The notes beneath the pieces are model-generated. The model had not been told where the DNA came from, did not search any database, and was given only the letters and a program-made list of their open reading frames with translations. The position numbers and the translations under genes are program-made. A DNA stretch of 64,000 nt from positions 992,001 to 1,056,000 of the forward strand of contig NZ_FNTG01000002.1 of assembly GCF_900104795.1 (NCBI RefSeq). The letters are read 5' to 3'. Shown in pieces: positions 27,126 to 35,405 of this stretch (positions are counted from its first letter, which is position 1; every line of letters begins with the position of its first letter). Source of the DNA: Burkholderia sp. WP9 (GTDB lineage: Bacteria; Pseudomonadota; Gammaproteobacteria; Burkholderiales; Burkholderiaceae).

Positions 27126-29386
27126 CCGTCAAGGAAGAGGATATCAACGAAGGACGCCGCCGGTTTCTGCTGTCCGGCGCGCTCGTCGTGAGCTTCAGCA
27201 TGGTTCCGGGCGTGAGCGCGATGGCGCAGGAAGTGATCGCGGACGAAGGCGCCGCCGTGCATATCGGCAAGACGACCCAGACGCTCGCCGGCAGCCTGAA
27301 GACCAACCCGTACCTCGATTCGTGGATCAGAATCGATCGGGCGGGCAACGTGACCGTCTACACCGGTAAGGTGGAACTGGGCACGGGCGTGCGCACCGCG
27401 CTGTTGCAGATCGCAGCGGAAGAGCTGGACATGGCGCCCTCGTTGATCACGTTTCTGACCGCCGACACGGGTGCGTCGCCCGATGAAGGTCTCACCGCGG
27501 GCAGTCACACGATCGCCGACAGCGGCAGCGCGCTGCTGAACGCTTCAGCTCAGGTGCGCGGGCTGCTGGTCGATGCAGCCGCCCAGCACTTCGGCGTCGC
27601 CAGCACGGTGCTGAGCGCGCGCAATGCGGTGATCAAGGCGCCGGATGGCCGCAGCATGACCTATGGCGAGGCGGTGGGACTCGTCGACCTGCATCGCATG
27701 GCCTCGCCCGTCTCGCCGTTGAAGAACCCCGCGACGTTCGACATGATCGGCACCTCGTTGCCGCGCGTGGACATTCCCCGCAAGGTGACGGGCGGCGTGA
27801 GTTATGTGCAGGACATGATGATGCCGGGCATGGTGCACGCCCGTGTGGTGATGCCACCCGTCTACGAGGCGCGGCTTGTGCAAACCAACACGCCTGCGAT
27901 TCTGAAGATGCCGGGCGTCCTCAAGGTCATCAGAAACGGTAGCATGCTCGCCGTGGTCGCCAAAGGCGAGTGGCAAGCCGTGCAGGCGCAACGCGCGCTT
28001 GCTGCGGGAAGCCAATGGACGGCCGGGCGCGCACTGCCCGACCCCGCTACCGTACATCGCGATCTGAAGACGATCTCCACCGAACACATCGAAATCGCCA
28101 ACACGCACAGCATCACCGGCACTGCCGTGAAAACGCTCGGCGCGAAATACACCAAGCGTTACATGATGCATGGCTCGATCGGGCCGTCCTGCTCGGTTGC
28201 GCTCTTCAAGGACGGTGCGCTGACCGTCTGGACCCATTCGCAAGGGGTCTACCCGCTGCGTGACGGGCTTGCCGAAATGCTCGCCATGCCGAAAGACAAG
28301 ATCCGCTGCGTTCATGTGGAAGGATCGGGTTGCTACGGCCACAACGGCGCGGACGACGTGGCCGCGCACGCCGCGTTGATCGCGCGCGAAATGGACGGCC
28401 AGCCGGTGCGCGTGCAATGGATGCGTGAACAGGAGAACACGTGGGACCACTACACGCCCGCGATGGTGACCGAAGTCAGCGCCTCGCTCGACGCGAGCGG
28501 CAGCATCGTCGACTGGAACTACGCGCTGTGGAGCAGTTCGCACAACGAGCGCATCGTCAACGCCGGCCGGCTCATTCCGGCGCAGTTGCTGGAGCAGCCA
28601 TTCGCGCCCGCGCCCTCGGTGCCGATGGTGCAGCCCGAAGGCGGCGGCGATCGCAACGCGATCCCGCTGTACGCGTTGCCGAACATGCACGTGATAAACA
28701 ACTTCTCGCCGACCATGCCGCTGCATACGTCGGCCATGCGCTCGCTCGGCGCGCACATGAACATCTTCACGATCGAGACGTTCATGGACGAGCTGGCCGC
28801 CGCTGCCGGCAGCGACCCCGTGGCGTTCCGGCTGAAGCACATGCAGGACCCACGCGCCCGCGACGTGATCAAACTCGCCGCCGCGAAATTCGGCTGGCCG
28901 CGTGCGCCGCGCAAGCGCAATCACGGCGTCGGCTTTGCGTTCGCGAAGTATAAGAACCTGATGGCCTATGTCGCGATTGCCGTCGAGGTATCCGTCGTGC
29001 CCGAAACCGGTCAGGTGATTCTCGAACACGCTGAAGTCGCGGTGGATTCCGGACAGATCGTCAATCCCGACGGCATCCGCAATCAGATCGAGGGCGGCGT
29101 GATTCAGTCGGCAAGCTGGACGCTGTATGAACAATTGCAGTTCGATACGAAGCGGATTCGCAGCTTCGACTGGAGCAGTTATCCGATCCTGCGCTTCTCC
29201 GCGGTGCCGCGCAGCGTCAATGTGCATTTGATCGACCGGCCGGGCGCACCGTTTCTCGGCGCGGCGGAAGCGTCGATGGGACCGACCGCGGGCGCGCTCG
29301 GCAATGCGCTATTCGATGCCACCGGCAAGCGCCTGCGCGACATGCCGCTTGCCGGCGAAAGCCTGCGCAAACTGATCGACGTTTGA
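27122..29386 (+). CDS. Molybdopterin-binding subunit of a xanthine-dehydrogenase-family enzyme (IorB-like)
   Basis: A 754-residue catalytic subunit. The N-terminus carries a twin-arginine-like signal (GRRRFLLSGALVVSFSM), so export folded with cofactor is likely, together with the 2Fe-2S subunit. Family features include YTGKVELGTGVRTALLQIAAEEL and, near the end, GAAEASMGPTAGALGNALFDATGKRLRDMP with the active-site Glu region. The layout with a triheme cytochrome and 2Fe-2S subunit matches periplasm-facing isoquinoline-type or aldehyde oxidoreductases. The substrate is unresolved; an N-heterocycle or aldehyde is plausible. Confidence 0.92.
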   Translation: MTVKEEDINEGRRRFLLSGALVVSFSMVPGVSAMAQEVIADEGAAVHIGKTTQTLAGSLKTNPYLDSWIRIDRAGNVTVYTGKVELGTGVRTALLQIAAEELDMAPSLITFLTADTGASPDEGLTAGSHTIADSGSALLNASAQVRGLLVDAAAQHFGVASTVLSARNAVIKAPDGRSMTYGEAVGLVDLHRMASPVSPLKNPATFDMIGTSLPRVDIPRKVTGGVSYVQDMMMPGMVHARVVMPPVYEARLVQTNTPAILKMPGVLKVIRNGSMLAVVAKGEWQAVQAQRALAAGSQWTAGRALPDPATVHRDLKTISTEHIEIANTHSITGTAVKTLGAKYTKRYMMHGSIGPSCSVALFKDGALTVWTHSQGVYPLRDGLAEMLAMPKDKIRCVHVEGSGCYGHNGADDVAAHAALIAREMDGQPVRVQWMREQENTWDHYTPAMVTEVSASLDASGSIVDWNYALWSSSHNERIVNAGRLIPAQLLEQPFAPAPSVPMVQPEGGGDRNAIPLYALPNMHVINNFSPTMPLHTSAMRSLGAHMNIFTIETFMDELAAAAGSDPVAFRLKHMQDPRARDVIKLAAAKFGWPRAPRKRNHGVGFAFAKYKNLMAYVAIAVEVSVVPETGQVILEHAEVAVDSGQIVNPDGIRNQIEGGVIQSASWTLYEQLQFDTKRIRSFDWSSYPILRFSAVPRSVNVHLIDRPGAPFLGAAEASMGPTAGALGNALFDATGKRLRDMPLAGESLRKLIDV

Positions 29387-29486
29387 TCGAGGGTTGATCG
29401 ACGTTTAACGGGTTGGGGAATCCGTCATCCGCATCGCGCCGAGCGTGCGGATGACTTCTGCTTTCGACGCTTTCGCGTGCTCGTGA

Positions 29487-29520
29487 AAAAGGGCGGCAAG
29501 GTTGACCTTGCCGCCCTTTT
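29487..29520. terminator. Bidirectional Rho-independent terminator
   Basis: A 15-bp perfect stem (AAAAGGGCGGCAAGG pairing with CCTTGCCGCCCTTTT) with a TTGA loop lies between the convergent molybdenum-subunit and DsbA-like genes. It has an A-run on one side and a U-run on the other, so it can end transcription from both directions. Confidence 0.93.
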
Positions 29521-29535
29521 CTTCTATCCGCACAC

Positions 29536-30063
29536 TCACGCGTGACGGGCAACGGCGCGCAGCGCTTCGAGCAGAGTTTCGGCGTCTCGCTCGCCGTCAT
29601 AACGCTGGCCGTTGATGAACAGAGTAGGCGTGCCGTTCACGCCGCTGCGCAAGCCACTGTCGAAGTCATGCTGGATACGCCCGTCGTAAGTGCCTTCGAA
29701 CGCCGCGGCCAGATCGCGCGCGTGCAGGCCGAGTTGCGCCGCATACCGCGCCAAATCCGTATCGCTCAGTGCCGTCTGATTTTCATACAGGATGTCATGC
29801 GCTTCCCAGAATTTGCCTTGAGTCGCCGCAGCTTCCGAAAACTGCGCGGCGTGCAGCGCGTGGGCATGCATATCCGTCAACGGGAAGTGCCGGAAAACGA
29901 ATCGCAGTTGTGGTCCCATGGCTTGCTGCACCGCTTTGATCACACCGTACATCGCCCCGCAATAGGGGCATTCGAAATCGCCGTATTCGATTAACGTGAC
30001 GGGCGCGCCGAACGCACCCTCGATATGGTCCAGAGATCCGACCGGCGCGGAGAGATGGCTCAT
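29536..30063 (-). CDS. DsbA-family thioredoxin-like protein
   Basis: A 175-residue thioredoxin_4/DsbA-like protein without a signal peptide. The redox motif is YGDFECPYCGAMYG and the cis-Pro loop is SGVNGTPTLFINGQRYDG. The start at 30063 lies in an ATGA overlap with the peroxiredoxin stop, so the two are translationally coupled. An upstream ATG at 30321 would be inside the peroxiredoxin gene. It may recycle the adjacent peroxiredoxin or detoxify disulfides. Confidence 0.88.
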   Translation of the reverse strand: MSHLSAPVGSLDHIEGAFGAPVTLIEYGDFECPYCGAMYGVIKAVQQAMGPQLRFVFRHFPLTDMHAHALHAAQFSEAAATQGKFWEAHDILYENQTALSDTDLARYAAQLGLHARDLAAAFEGTYDGRIQHDFDSGLRSGVNGTPTLFINGQRYDGERDAETLLEALRAVARHA

Positions 30064-30572
30064 GGCGTGTCCTGTTGCGTGGAATTGTTCATTTGTTCGA
30101 GTGCGCCGAGTATTCCGTCGACGCCCGGGTTCACGGTGATGGGAGAAACATAGGCCCACCGCACAATGCCGTTCCCATCGAGAACGAACAACGCGCGTTC
30201 GCAAACACCCTCCTTTGCGCGGTACACACCATAGCTTCGTGCGACTTCTCCCTTCGGCTCGAAGTCCGAGAGCAGCGGAAAATGAAGCTTGCGTTGTGTT
30301 GCATATGCCGTGTGCGACCACGCGCTATCCACCGAAATGGCGATCAGTTGCGCCCCCAACCGGCGCAATTCAGCGAGCGCGGCGTTGAAAAGACCGAGTT
30401 CGTCGCCACACACAGGGCTCCAGTCGGCCGGGTAGAACGCGATCACCACCGGCGCGCCGCGTAACTCGGACAGGGTGATCTTCTGGTCGGGTGTGGCTTG
30501 CAACGTGAAATCCGGCGCCGGCATGCCGGCTTCAAGAACGGGAATGGCGGGGCGAGAAAGCGGTACGGTCAT
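30060..30572 (-). CDS. Peroxiredoxin (AhpC/TSA family)
   Basis: A 170-residue peroxiredoxin. The peroxidatic Cys is in FYPADWSPVCGDELGLF, a variant of the common PxxxTPxC motif with Ser for Thr. A second Cys (KEGVCERALFVLD) could act as resolving residue. It reduces hydroperoxides, probably with the DsbA-like protein encoded downstream in the same operon. Confidence 0.9.
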   Translation of the reverse strand: MTVPLSRPAIPVLEAGMPAPDFTLQATPDQKITLSELRGAPVVIAFYPADWSPVCGDELGLFNAALAELRRLGAQLIAISVDSAWSHTAYATQRKLHFPLLSDFEPKGEVARSYGVYRAKEGVCERALFVLDGNGIVRWAYVSPITVNPGVDGILGALEQMNNSTQQDTP

Positions 30573-30914
30573 GTCGGATACTCTCCACTCGAAGCATTTC
30601 GGGCCACGACTTCGCTGCGGCTCGTTGTGTTCAGCAGAATAGGCCGGATGGGATCGCCGGAATAGTTATGCGTTGGGATCGGCGGATCAGAGAAAGGGAG
30701 GTGGGGGTCACACCTTTGTATGATGGGATTTCAAGCGAGGGTATTTTGATTCGGGCGGCCGGCAATTCGACGCCGATGGCCAGATGCTGGGACTGCTGCT
30801 GAAAGACCATTCCCGTGTTTCCAGGCAATTGATACGGTTCTATCGAAAACGGGTGGCCGCTCGTCATACTGCCCCGAGCCACCCGGATCCGGATTGCCTC
30901 GCGCGATTAGCGCC
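30573..30914. other. Intergenic region between peroxiredoxin and protease genes
   Basis: A 342-bp noncoding gap. It must hold the promoter of the peroxiredoxin operon and contains a terminator-like hairpin for the protease gene (30845-30885). A small 83-codon open frame inside lacks a ribosome site and is not called. Confidence 0.5.
30845..30885 (-). terminator. Rho-independent terminator of the protease gene
   Basis: On the minus strand, 30 bp after the protease stop, CGGGTGGC (30878-30885 read as its complement) pairs with GCCACCCG across a 20-base loop and is followed by GTTTTCG. The loop is long, so this is a moderate call. Confidence 0.5.
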
Positions 30915-32021
30915 CTACAACGGCCAATTCGCTCGCGCCCAGTCGACCAGGTTGACCAGATTGTCTCCGCCGCTGACCGAATTGTCCGCGTCGCCGTCGA
31001 AACTCACTTCGCTCGATACCACGCCGCACGCGCGAACCTGACTGCCGTTTTCGAACCATGCGAAGAACGGGCCACCGGAGTTGCCGTGGTTCAGGCTCGC
31101 CTCCGTTTCCAATGTCTGTCCGTCGTCGTCTTCGTAGTCGTCTTCGAAGGATTGCCAGCTTTGCACCGCGGGTCGCTCCCCGCCTGCGACATCGAATGGG
31201 TAACCCACGTTCTCCCATACGTTCAGCCCTCTCCAGCCGTCGTCGAAACTCGTCGTGCCGATATAGCCTAACCGGTTGCCCAAGGGCTCATATAGCCGTA
31301 ATACCGCATAGTCGTGCGACAGGTTGAAGTCCGTGTCGTCGGTCCCATAGTGGCGGGCGTCGCTGACGTAAGACGACCCGAATGGCTCCGTACCGTCAAA
31401 ATAGTACGGCGTGAATTTCATCCACCAGTTGCCGGTTCCGATGCTATTCCAAGGCATGACGTGGCGTGCTGTCAGAACGAGGCGATCGCCGATCAGCACG
31501 CCCGAACCGGATGTGCCGTCGCTCGTAACGATCTTTCCCGTCAGTAGCCATGGCCAGCTTGTATCGAACAGAACCTGGCGTGCATCGCCGGGAAAGACTG
31601 TGAGCGGTTTGACCTTGCGCCCTTTTCCGTCTCGCATCTGCGGCTGCGGACGGCGAATGCCGGTTTTGGGAATGAATCGAACGTCCATCCATTCCGGCCG
31701 GAACGACGGGTGGCCGGAAATCTGTCCCATCGTATCGGTCTTTTCGTGCCTCTGGACCGTACAGCCCATGGGCAGTCCGGGCGTCGAACCGGCGCTCATC
31801 TCGATGCCGATTTTCCATAGGCTCTGACCATCGGGGCGCACATCAACTCGCTCGCTTTTCACTTTTGGCGCTAGCTCCACGCCGGGGGGGACAGTTACGT
31901 AGGTAGTAGACCAGATGGATTTCGCGGTCACACGCAGGTTTTCTCTGGTTGCCTTGAGAGGGCTGAGGACTTCCAGTTCCGCACGGGTCAACGGCCGCAG
32001 ACGGTTCGCATGATAGGGCAT
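30915..32021 (-). CDS. Trypsin-like serine protease
   Basis: A 368-residue protein with a chymotrypsin-fold C-terminal domain (~170-368). The His is in VLTARHVMPW, the Asp in SHDYAVLRLYEP and the Ser in NHGNSGGPFF, so the triad is complete. The N-terminal ~165 residues are a charged region of unknown role, possibly a propeptide. The start at 32021 (MPYHANRLR) has AGGAGAG 5-6 bases upstream, so it is preferred over the ATG at 32120. No signal peptide is clear, so secretion is uncertain. It looks like a Glu- or V8-like endopeptidase. Confidence 0.83.
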   Translation of the reverse strand: MPYHANRLRPLTRAELEVLSPLKATRENLRVTAKSIWSTTYVTVPPGVELAPKVKSERVDVRPDGQSLWKIGIEMSAGSTPGLPMGCTVQRHEKTDTMGQISGHPSFRPEWMDVRFIPKTGIRRPQPQMRDGKGRKVKPLTVFPGDARQVLFDTSWPWLLTGKIVTSDGTSGSGVLIGDRLVLTARHVMPWNSIGTGNWWMKFTPYYFDGTEPFGSSYVSDARHYGTDDTDFNLSHDYAVLRLYEPLGNRLGYIGTTSFDDGWRGLNVWENVGYPFDVAGGERPAVQSWQSFEDDYEDDDGQTLETEASLNHGNSGGPFFAWFENGSQVRACGVVSSEVSFDGDADNSVSGGDNLVNLVDWARANWPL

Positions 32022-32459
32022 CACGACTCTCCTGAAATAGTCGAGGGGGCTGAAGCAAAGAGACCATTGCGTATCGTTTCCATCACACGTCAGCAGCTCG
32101 GCGTGACGGGTGCCTTCCACTCAATTGTCCCGCCGCGCCCTGTGCTTCTCCGGGCGACCGGGGAAAGTCTTCTCTGTATCTAGAACGAACCGTACGCTTG
32201 CGTTTCAAGTACGGAAGGTAAAGCCGGGAATTCCGGTCTTTTCGGGCCCTGCTCCCTAGCCGCTCATCCATTCACGCGCCATTCGAAGGCGCGCGCGTGC
32301 ATGCAACCCGTGACGAACCAAAAAGCACGACGGCAGGCCGTACGCCAACGTACCGTGCCTGCCGCCGATAATGGTAGACGCGACGCGAGCGAATCTACAC
32401 TTTGTTCATGCACATCCATGTCTCTGGCGGAACTCCAGAGACATGGATGGTTGCGCGGT
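32022..32459. other. Intergenic region upstream of the protease, with a long hairpin
   Basis: A 438-bp gap. It holds a 15-bp perfect inverted repeat (32413-32449) just after the His-rich gene. I see no convincing gene or consensus promoter in the rest. Confidence 0.5.
32413..32449. terminator. 15-bp perfect inverted repeat after the His-rich gene
   Basis: CATCCATGTCTCTGG (32413-32427) pairs with CCAGAGACATGGATG (32435-32449) over a 7-base loop, 10 bp past the stop of the His-rich gene. There is no U-run after it on the minus strand, so it may be a Rho-dependent or mRNA-stabilising hairpin rather than a classical terminator. Confidence 0.5.
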
Positions 32460-32738
32460 TCAGCATTCGCCCTTCTTTGCGTGTCCGGGCGGGCAGTGAC
32501 CGTCCTTATGTCCGTGATGATGGTGGTGTTCCTCCCATTCGTCGCGATCCCAATAGCGGTGGCCGTCCCAATAGCGGTCGCCGTGCCATCCAGGCGACAC
32601 GACGACGACCGGGGCCGGCGCGACCACGACAGGTGGCGTACCGATGTTAATGCCGACGCCAATATCCGTCGCATGCGCAAATCCCGAAGCGGTGATGCCC
32701 ATACTCACCAGCGCTGCGCCAACGAAAAAACTTTTCAT
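32460..32738 (-). CDS. Small secreted His-rich protein
   Basis: A 92-residue protein with a signal peptide (MKSFFVGAALVSMGITASGFAHA), a Pro/Val linker (PPVVVAPAPVVVV), and a C-terminal region rich in His, Asp and Trp (HHHHHGHKDGHCPPGH), with two Cys. The start at 32738 has GGGGGTGAG just upstream. The composition suggests metal binding in the periplasm. The closest style is the Pro-Val repeat proteins common in Burkholderia, but I cannot assign a function. Confidence 0.75.
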   Translation of the reverse strand: MKSFFVGAALVSMGITASGFAHATDIGVGINIGTPPVVVAPAPVVVVSPGWHGDRYWDGHRYWDRDEWEEHHHHHGHKDGHCPPGHAKKGEC

Positions 32739-32954
32739 CTCACCCCCGATTCCGCGACGCTCGCGCCGCGTGTCAGCCGCATCGCTCGCGGCCACTGTTC
32801 AAGATCGCAAGCAGCGCGATTCGGTACTTTGGCGCGACTAACGCCAATTCGTATCGAATCGTTTTGCAAGCCCTAACTCCTTCTCCTGTACATCAAAGAT
32901 ACTGACGGTGCGTCAGGACTAAGCCTGAGAGTCGCAACGTGAAGTTACATGGTT

Positions 32955-34877
32955 CTATGAGACGGGTCCAGCCGACTCAGTGCGCTCGGCGGCGAGGAAA
33001 TGCTCGCGCTCTTCCTCCAATGCCTTTATCAATGCGGTAAATGTCATTGGCCGACCCGTCAGATAACCCTGAACGAAGTCGCACCCGCCATCGCATAGCC
33101 ACGCCAGTTGCGCCGGATATTCAACCCCTTCCGCGACGACAGTGAGACCAAAACTGTGCGCCATCGAAATGATGGCTGTAACAATTGGCTGCCCCGAATA
33201 CGGTAACGCCTTCACAAAGCTGCGATCGATTTTCAGTTGATTGAGCGGAAACGTCTGCAGGTACGATAGAGACGAATAGCCCGTGCCAAAGTCGTCGATC
33301 GACAGGCGCACACCTCGCGCACGCAGCGTTCTCATCACCTCCGCCGCCACCGTGACGTTCTCCATCAACAGGCTCTCGGTCAGCTCAAGTTCAAGCAACT
33401 CCGGTCGCAAACTGGTCTCCTGCAGTGTTGCAAGCACGTCGGCACCGAAAGTTTGATGCCGGAGCTGTCGCGCCGATACATTCACCGAGACGCTAACAGA
33501 AGTCGCGGCATCGTGATTCCACCGCACGGCATCCTGACAGGCGCGGTTCAGAATCCATCGGCCGAGTGACAGAATCAAGTCGCTACTCTCCGCAATCTGC
33601 ACGAATTCGGCGGGAGAAATAGCCCCTTGTGAAGGGTGATCCCAACGAGCAAGCGCTTCCACGCCGACTAACCGCCCGGTGCGACAATCGAATTGCGGCT
33701 GATAGGCAATGTCCAGCCCATCGCGCTCGACCGCTTCGCGCAGATCGCGCTCCAGCGACGCACGCCGCTGAGCCTCTGACGTCATTTTCGGCCGGAACTC
33801 GACCGCAAGATTTTTACCACCGCCTTTGGCCGCATAGAGCGCAATATCCGCGCTACTCACGAGGGACGCAATATCGCCGGCGTCATCCGGATACCGCGAA
33901 AAGCCCACGCTCACGGTGACGGGCACCATCGTCCCTTCAAGTTCGAACGACCGCCCAAGGCTGCGCACGATCTTCTCCGCGGTCCTTCGGCTTTGGATCC
34001 GGTCGGTATCCGAAGTTGCCAACACCGCGAATTCGTCGCCGCCGATACGGCTCACGACATCTCGTTGCTGAACGGTGCCCCGCAGGGTGTGCGCTACCGC
34101 GCGCAGTAGTTCGTCCCCGGCACCGTGTCCGAGCGTATCGTTGATCTTTTTGAAATCGTCGAGATCGATCAGGACAAGTGTCACCTGCGGGGAAACACCC
34201 GCAGCCGGACGCAGACAGCCAGCCAGTTCGTCATAGAAAGCGCGACGGTTGGGCAGATCAGTCAGCGGGTCGGTCAGAGCGAAGTATTCCAATTGTCGTT
34301 CCGCCTCGATGACGCGCGCTCTGGTACGCGACATGACGAACGACGCTATCCACAGCGCACACGCCGACGCTAGAAACAGGAAGCAGGCATAGCGCGTGAA
34401 TTCCGCCTTCATTCCGTCGGTCGTCGCAACGAGGACCACCGTGCCGACCCGCACGCCACCCTGAACCACGGGTGCGGCGACGATCACGTCCTTGAAAGAA
34501 AGGCGCACTTGTGTCTGCGCCGCGGCCTCCGTGCCTTCGTTCTGTTCAAATTCCGATAGCCCTCGCTGAACGAAGCGGGCAAAGCGACCGCCCTTCGCAT
34601 CGAAGACTGCAACGCTTTCGATATAGGGGAGCTTGCCGAGGTGCGCCAACACTTCGCTCGCCACCTCGCTGTCGCGGAAGATCAGTGGCGCCGACATATT
34701 TTCCGCGACCATTGCGGCCTGAAGCCGGGCGTTGTCCGCAAGCGCGCCTCGAAGCGAAACCGCCTCGTAGACGAGCAGGACAACGCTCGAAATCACCAGA
34801 GCGACCGCCACTCCGATGATGTTGACCCGTCCCAACGCGCGCGACAAACTTGGCTTGTTCCGTTCGATCAAGCTCAT
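32955..34877 (-). CDS. Membrane GGDEF/EAL protein with YfiN-like sensor region
   Basis: A 640-residue inner membrane protein. Two transmembrane helices (~18-38 and ~163-185) flank a CHASE8-like periplasmic domain, followed by GGDEF (~200-360, intact RIGGDEFAVL) and EAL (~385-625, intact GVEALARWDHP, DDFGTGYSSL, AEGVEYPAQ). It may make or break cyclic-di-GMP. The inhibitory RxxD site before GGDEF is changed to QQRD, so product inhibition is probably lost. The start overlaps the YfiR-like stop (ATGA). YfiR is a periplasmic repressor of YfiN in Pseudomonas, so the pair likely works the same way here. Confidence 0.92.
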   Translation of the reverse strand: MSLIERNKPSLSRALGRVNIIGVAVALVISSVVLLVYEAVSLRGALADNARLQAAMVAENMSAPLIFRDSEVASEVLAHLGKLPYIESVAVFDAKGGRFARFVQRGLSEFEQNEGTEAAAQTQVRLSFKDVIVAAPVVQGGVRVGTVVLVATTDGMKAEFTRYACFLFLASACALWIASFVMSRTRARVIEAERQLEYFALTDPLTDLPNRRAFYDELAGCLRPAAGVSPQVTLVLIDLDDFKKINDTLGHGAGDELLRAVAHTLRGTVQQRDVVSRIGGDEFAVLATSDTDRIQSRRTAEKIVRSLGRSFELEGTMVPVTVSVGFSRYPDDAGDIASLVSSADIALYAAKGGGKNLAVEFRPKMTSEAQRRASLERDLREAVERDGLDIAYQPQFDCRTGRLVGVEALARWDHPSQGAISPAEFVQIAESSDLILSLGRWILNRACQDAVRWNHDAATSVSVSVNVSARQLRHQTFGADVLATLQETSLRPELLELELTESLLMENVTVAAEVMRTLRARGVRLSIDDFGTGYSSLSYLQTFPLNQLKIDRSFVKALPYSGQPIVTAIISMAHSFGLTVVAEGVEYPAQLAWLCDGGCDFVQGYLTGRPMTFTALIKALEEEREHFLAAERTESAGPVS

Positions 34878-35404
34878 AGGACAGTCCTTGCCAGTTGAAG
34901 CAGCTTCGAGCTGAGCGAAAGATGTCGCCGAGCCGCCTCGCGGTTGTTGATATCGAAACGCAAATGGTTTCCGTCCGTGACCAGGCGAATCACCGTGTCC
35001 TGTGTATCCAGCGTGGAATTGGTGATGACGAGTACGGGCCTGTCGGAGTTGAGCACTTCTCTCGTTTGCTTCGACAATGGCTTACCTTCTTCGACGAGAA
35101 CGACGTTGCATCCTGACGGACCATCACCGTGGCTCAGCGAGCCGAAAGTCCACGCGCGTCCGCTCACGATCTTTCCGTTAAGGTTCGCGAGCGCTATTCC
35201 CAGCGCGCTCTCACCGTTCGCGCAGACGACCAGCTTCGAATCGGAGAGCCCTCCTGCCGGCCAGGTGGTGAACTGGGTAAAGTTGTAGATGTATGCTGCG
35301 CTCAGCATCGCTTCGTCAACCTGTGCGTTCGACGGCCCGGCAATGACCGCGAGGACTAACGAGCCCAACACGGTGAATGTGCGGAGTGTGCGATTGAACC
35401 GCAT
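34874..35404 (-). CDS. YfiR-like periplasmic protein (DUF4154)
   Basis: A 176-residue protein with a signal peptide (LRTFTVLGSLVLAVIAGPSNA) and the YfiR/DUF4154 core: YIYNFTQFTTWP, then a single Cys-bearing segment LVVCANGESALG, a second Cys in GPSGCNVVLVEEG, and RHLSLSSKLLQLAR near the end. YfiR represses the diguanylate cyclase YfiN in the periplasm and responds to redox or cell-envelope state. It is sandwiched between a TonB-dependent receptor and a GGDEF/EAL gene with 1-bp and -4-bp spacing, so it is one operon. Confidence 0.88.
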   Translation of the reverse strand: MRFNRTLRTFTVLGSLVLAVIAGPSNAQVDEAMLSAAYIYNFTQFTTWPAGGLSDSKLVVCANGESALGIALANLNGKIVSGRAWTFGSLSHGDGPSGCNVVLVEEGKPLSKQTREVLNSDRPVLVITNSTLDTQDTVIRLVTDGNHLRFDINNREAARRHLSLSSKLLQLARTVL

Positions 35405-35405
35405 A

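Noticed and set aside
30631..30882. 83-codon open frame on the minus strand between protease and peroxiredoxin genes
   Set aside because: No ribosome site or domain, and it overlaps a terminator-like hairpin.
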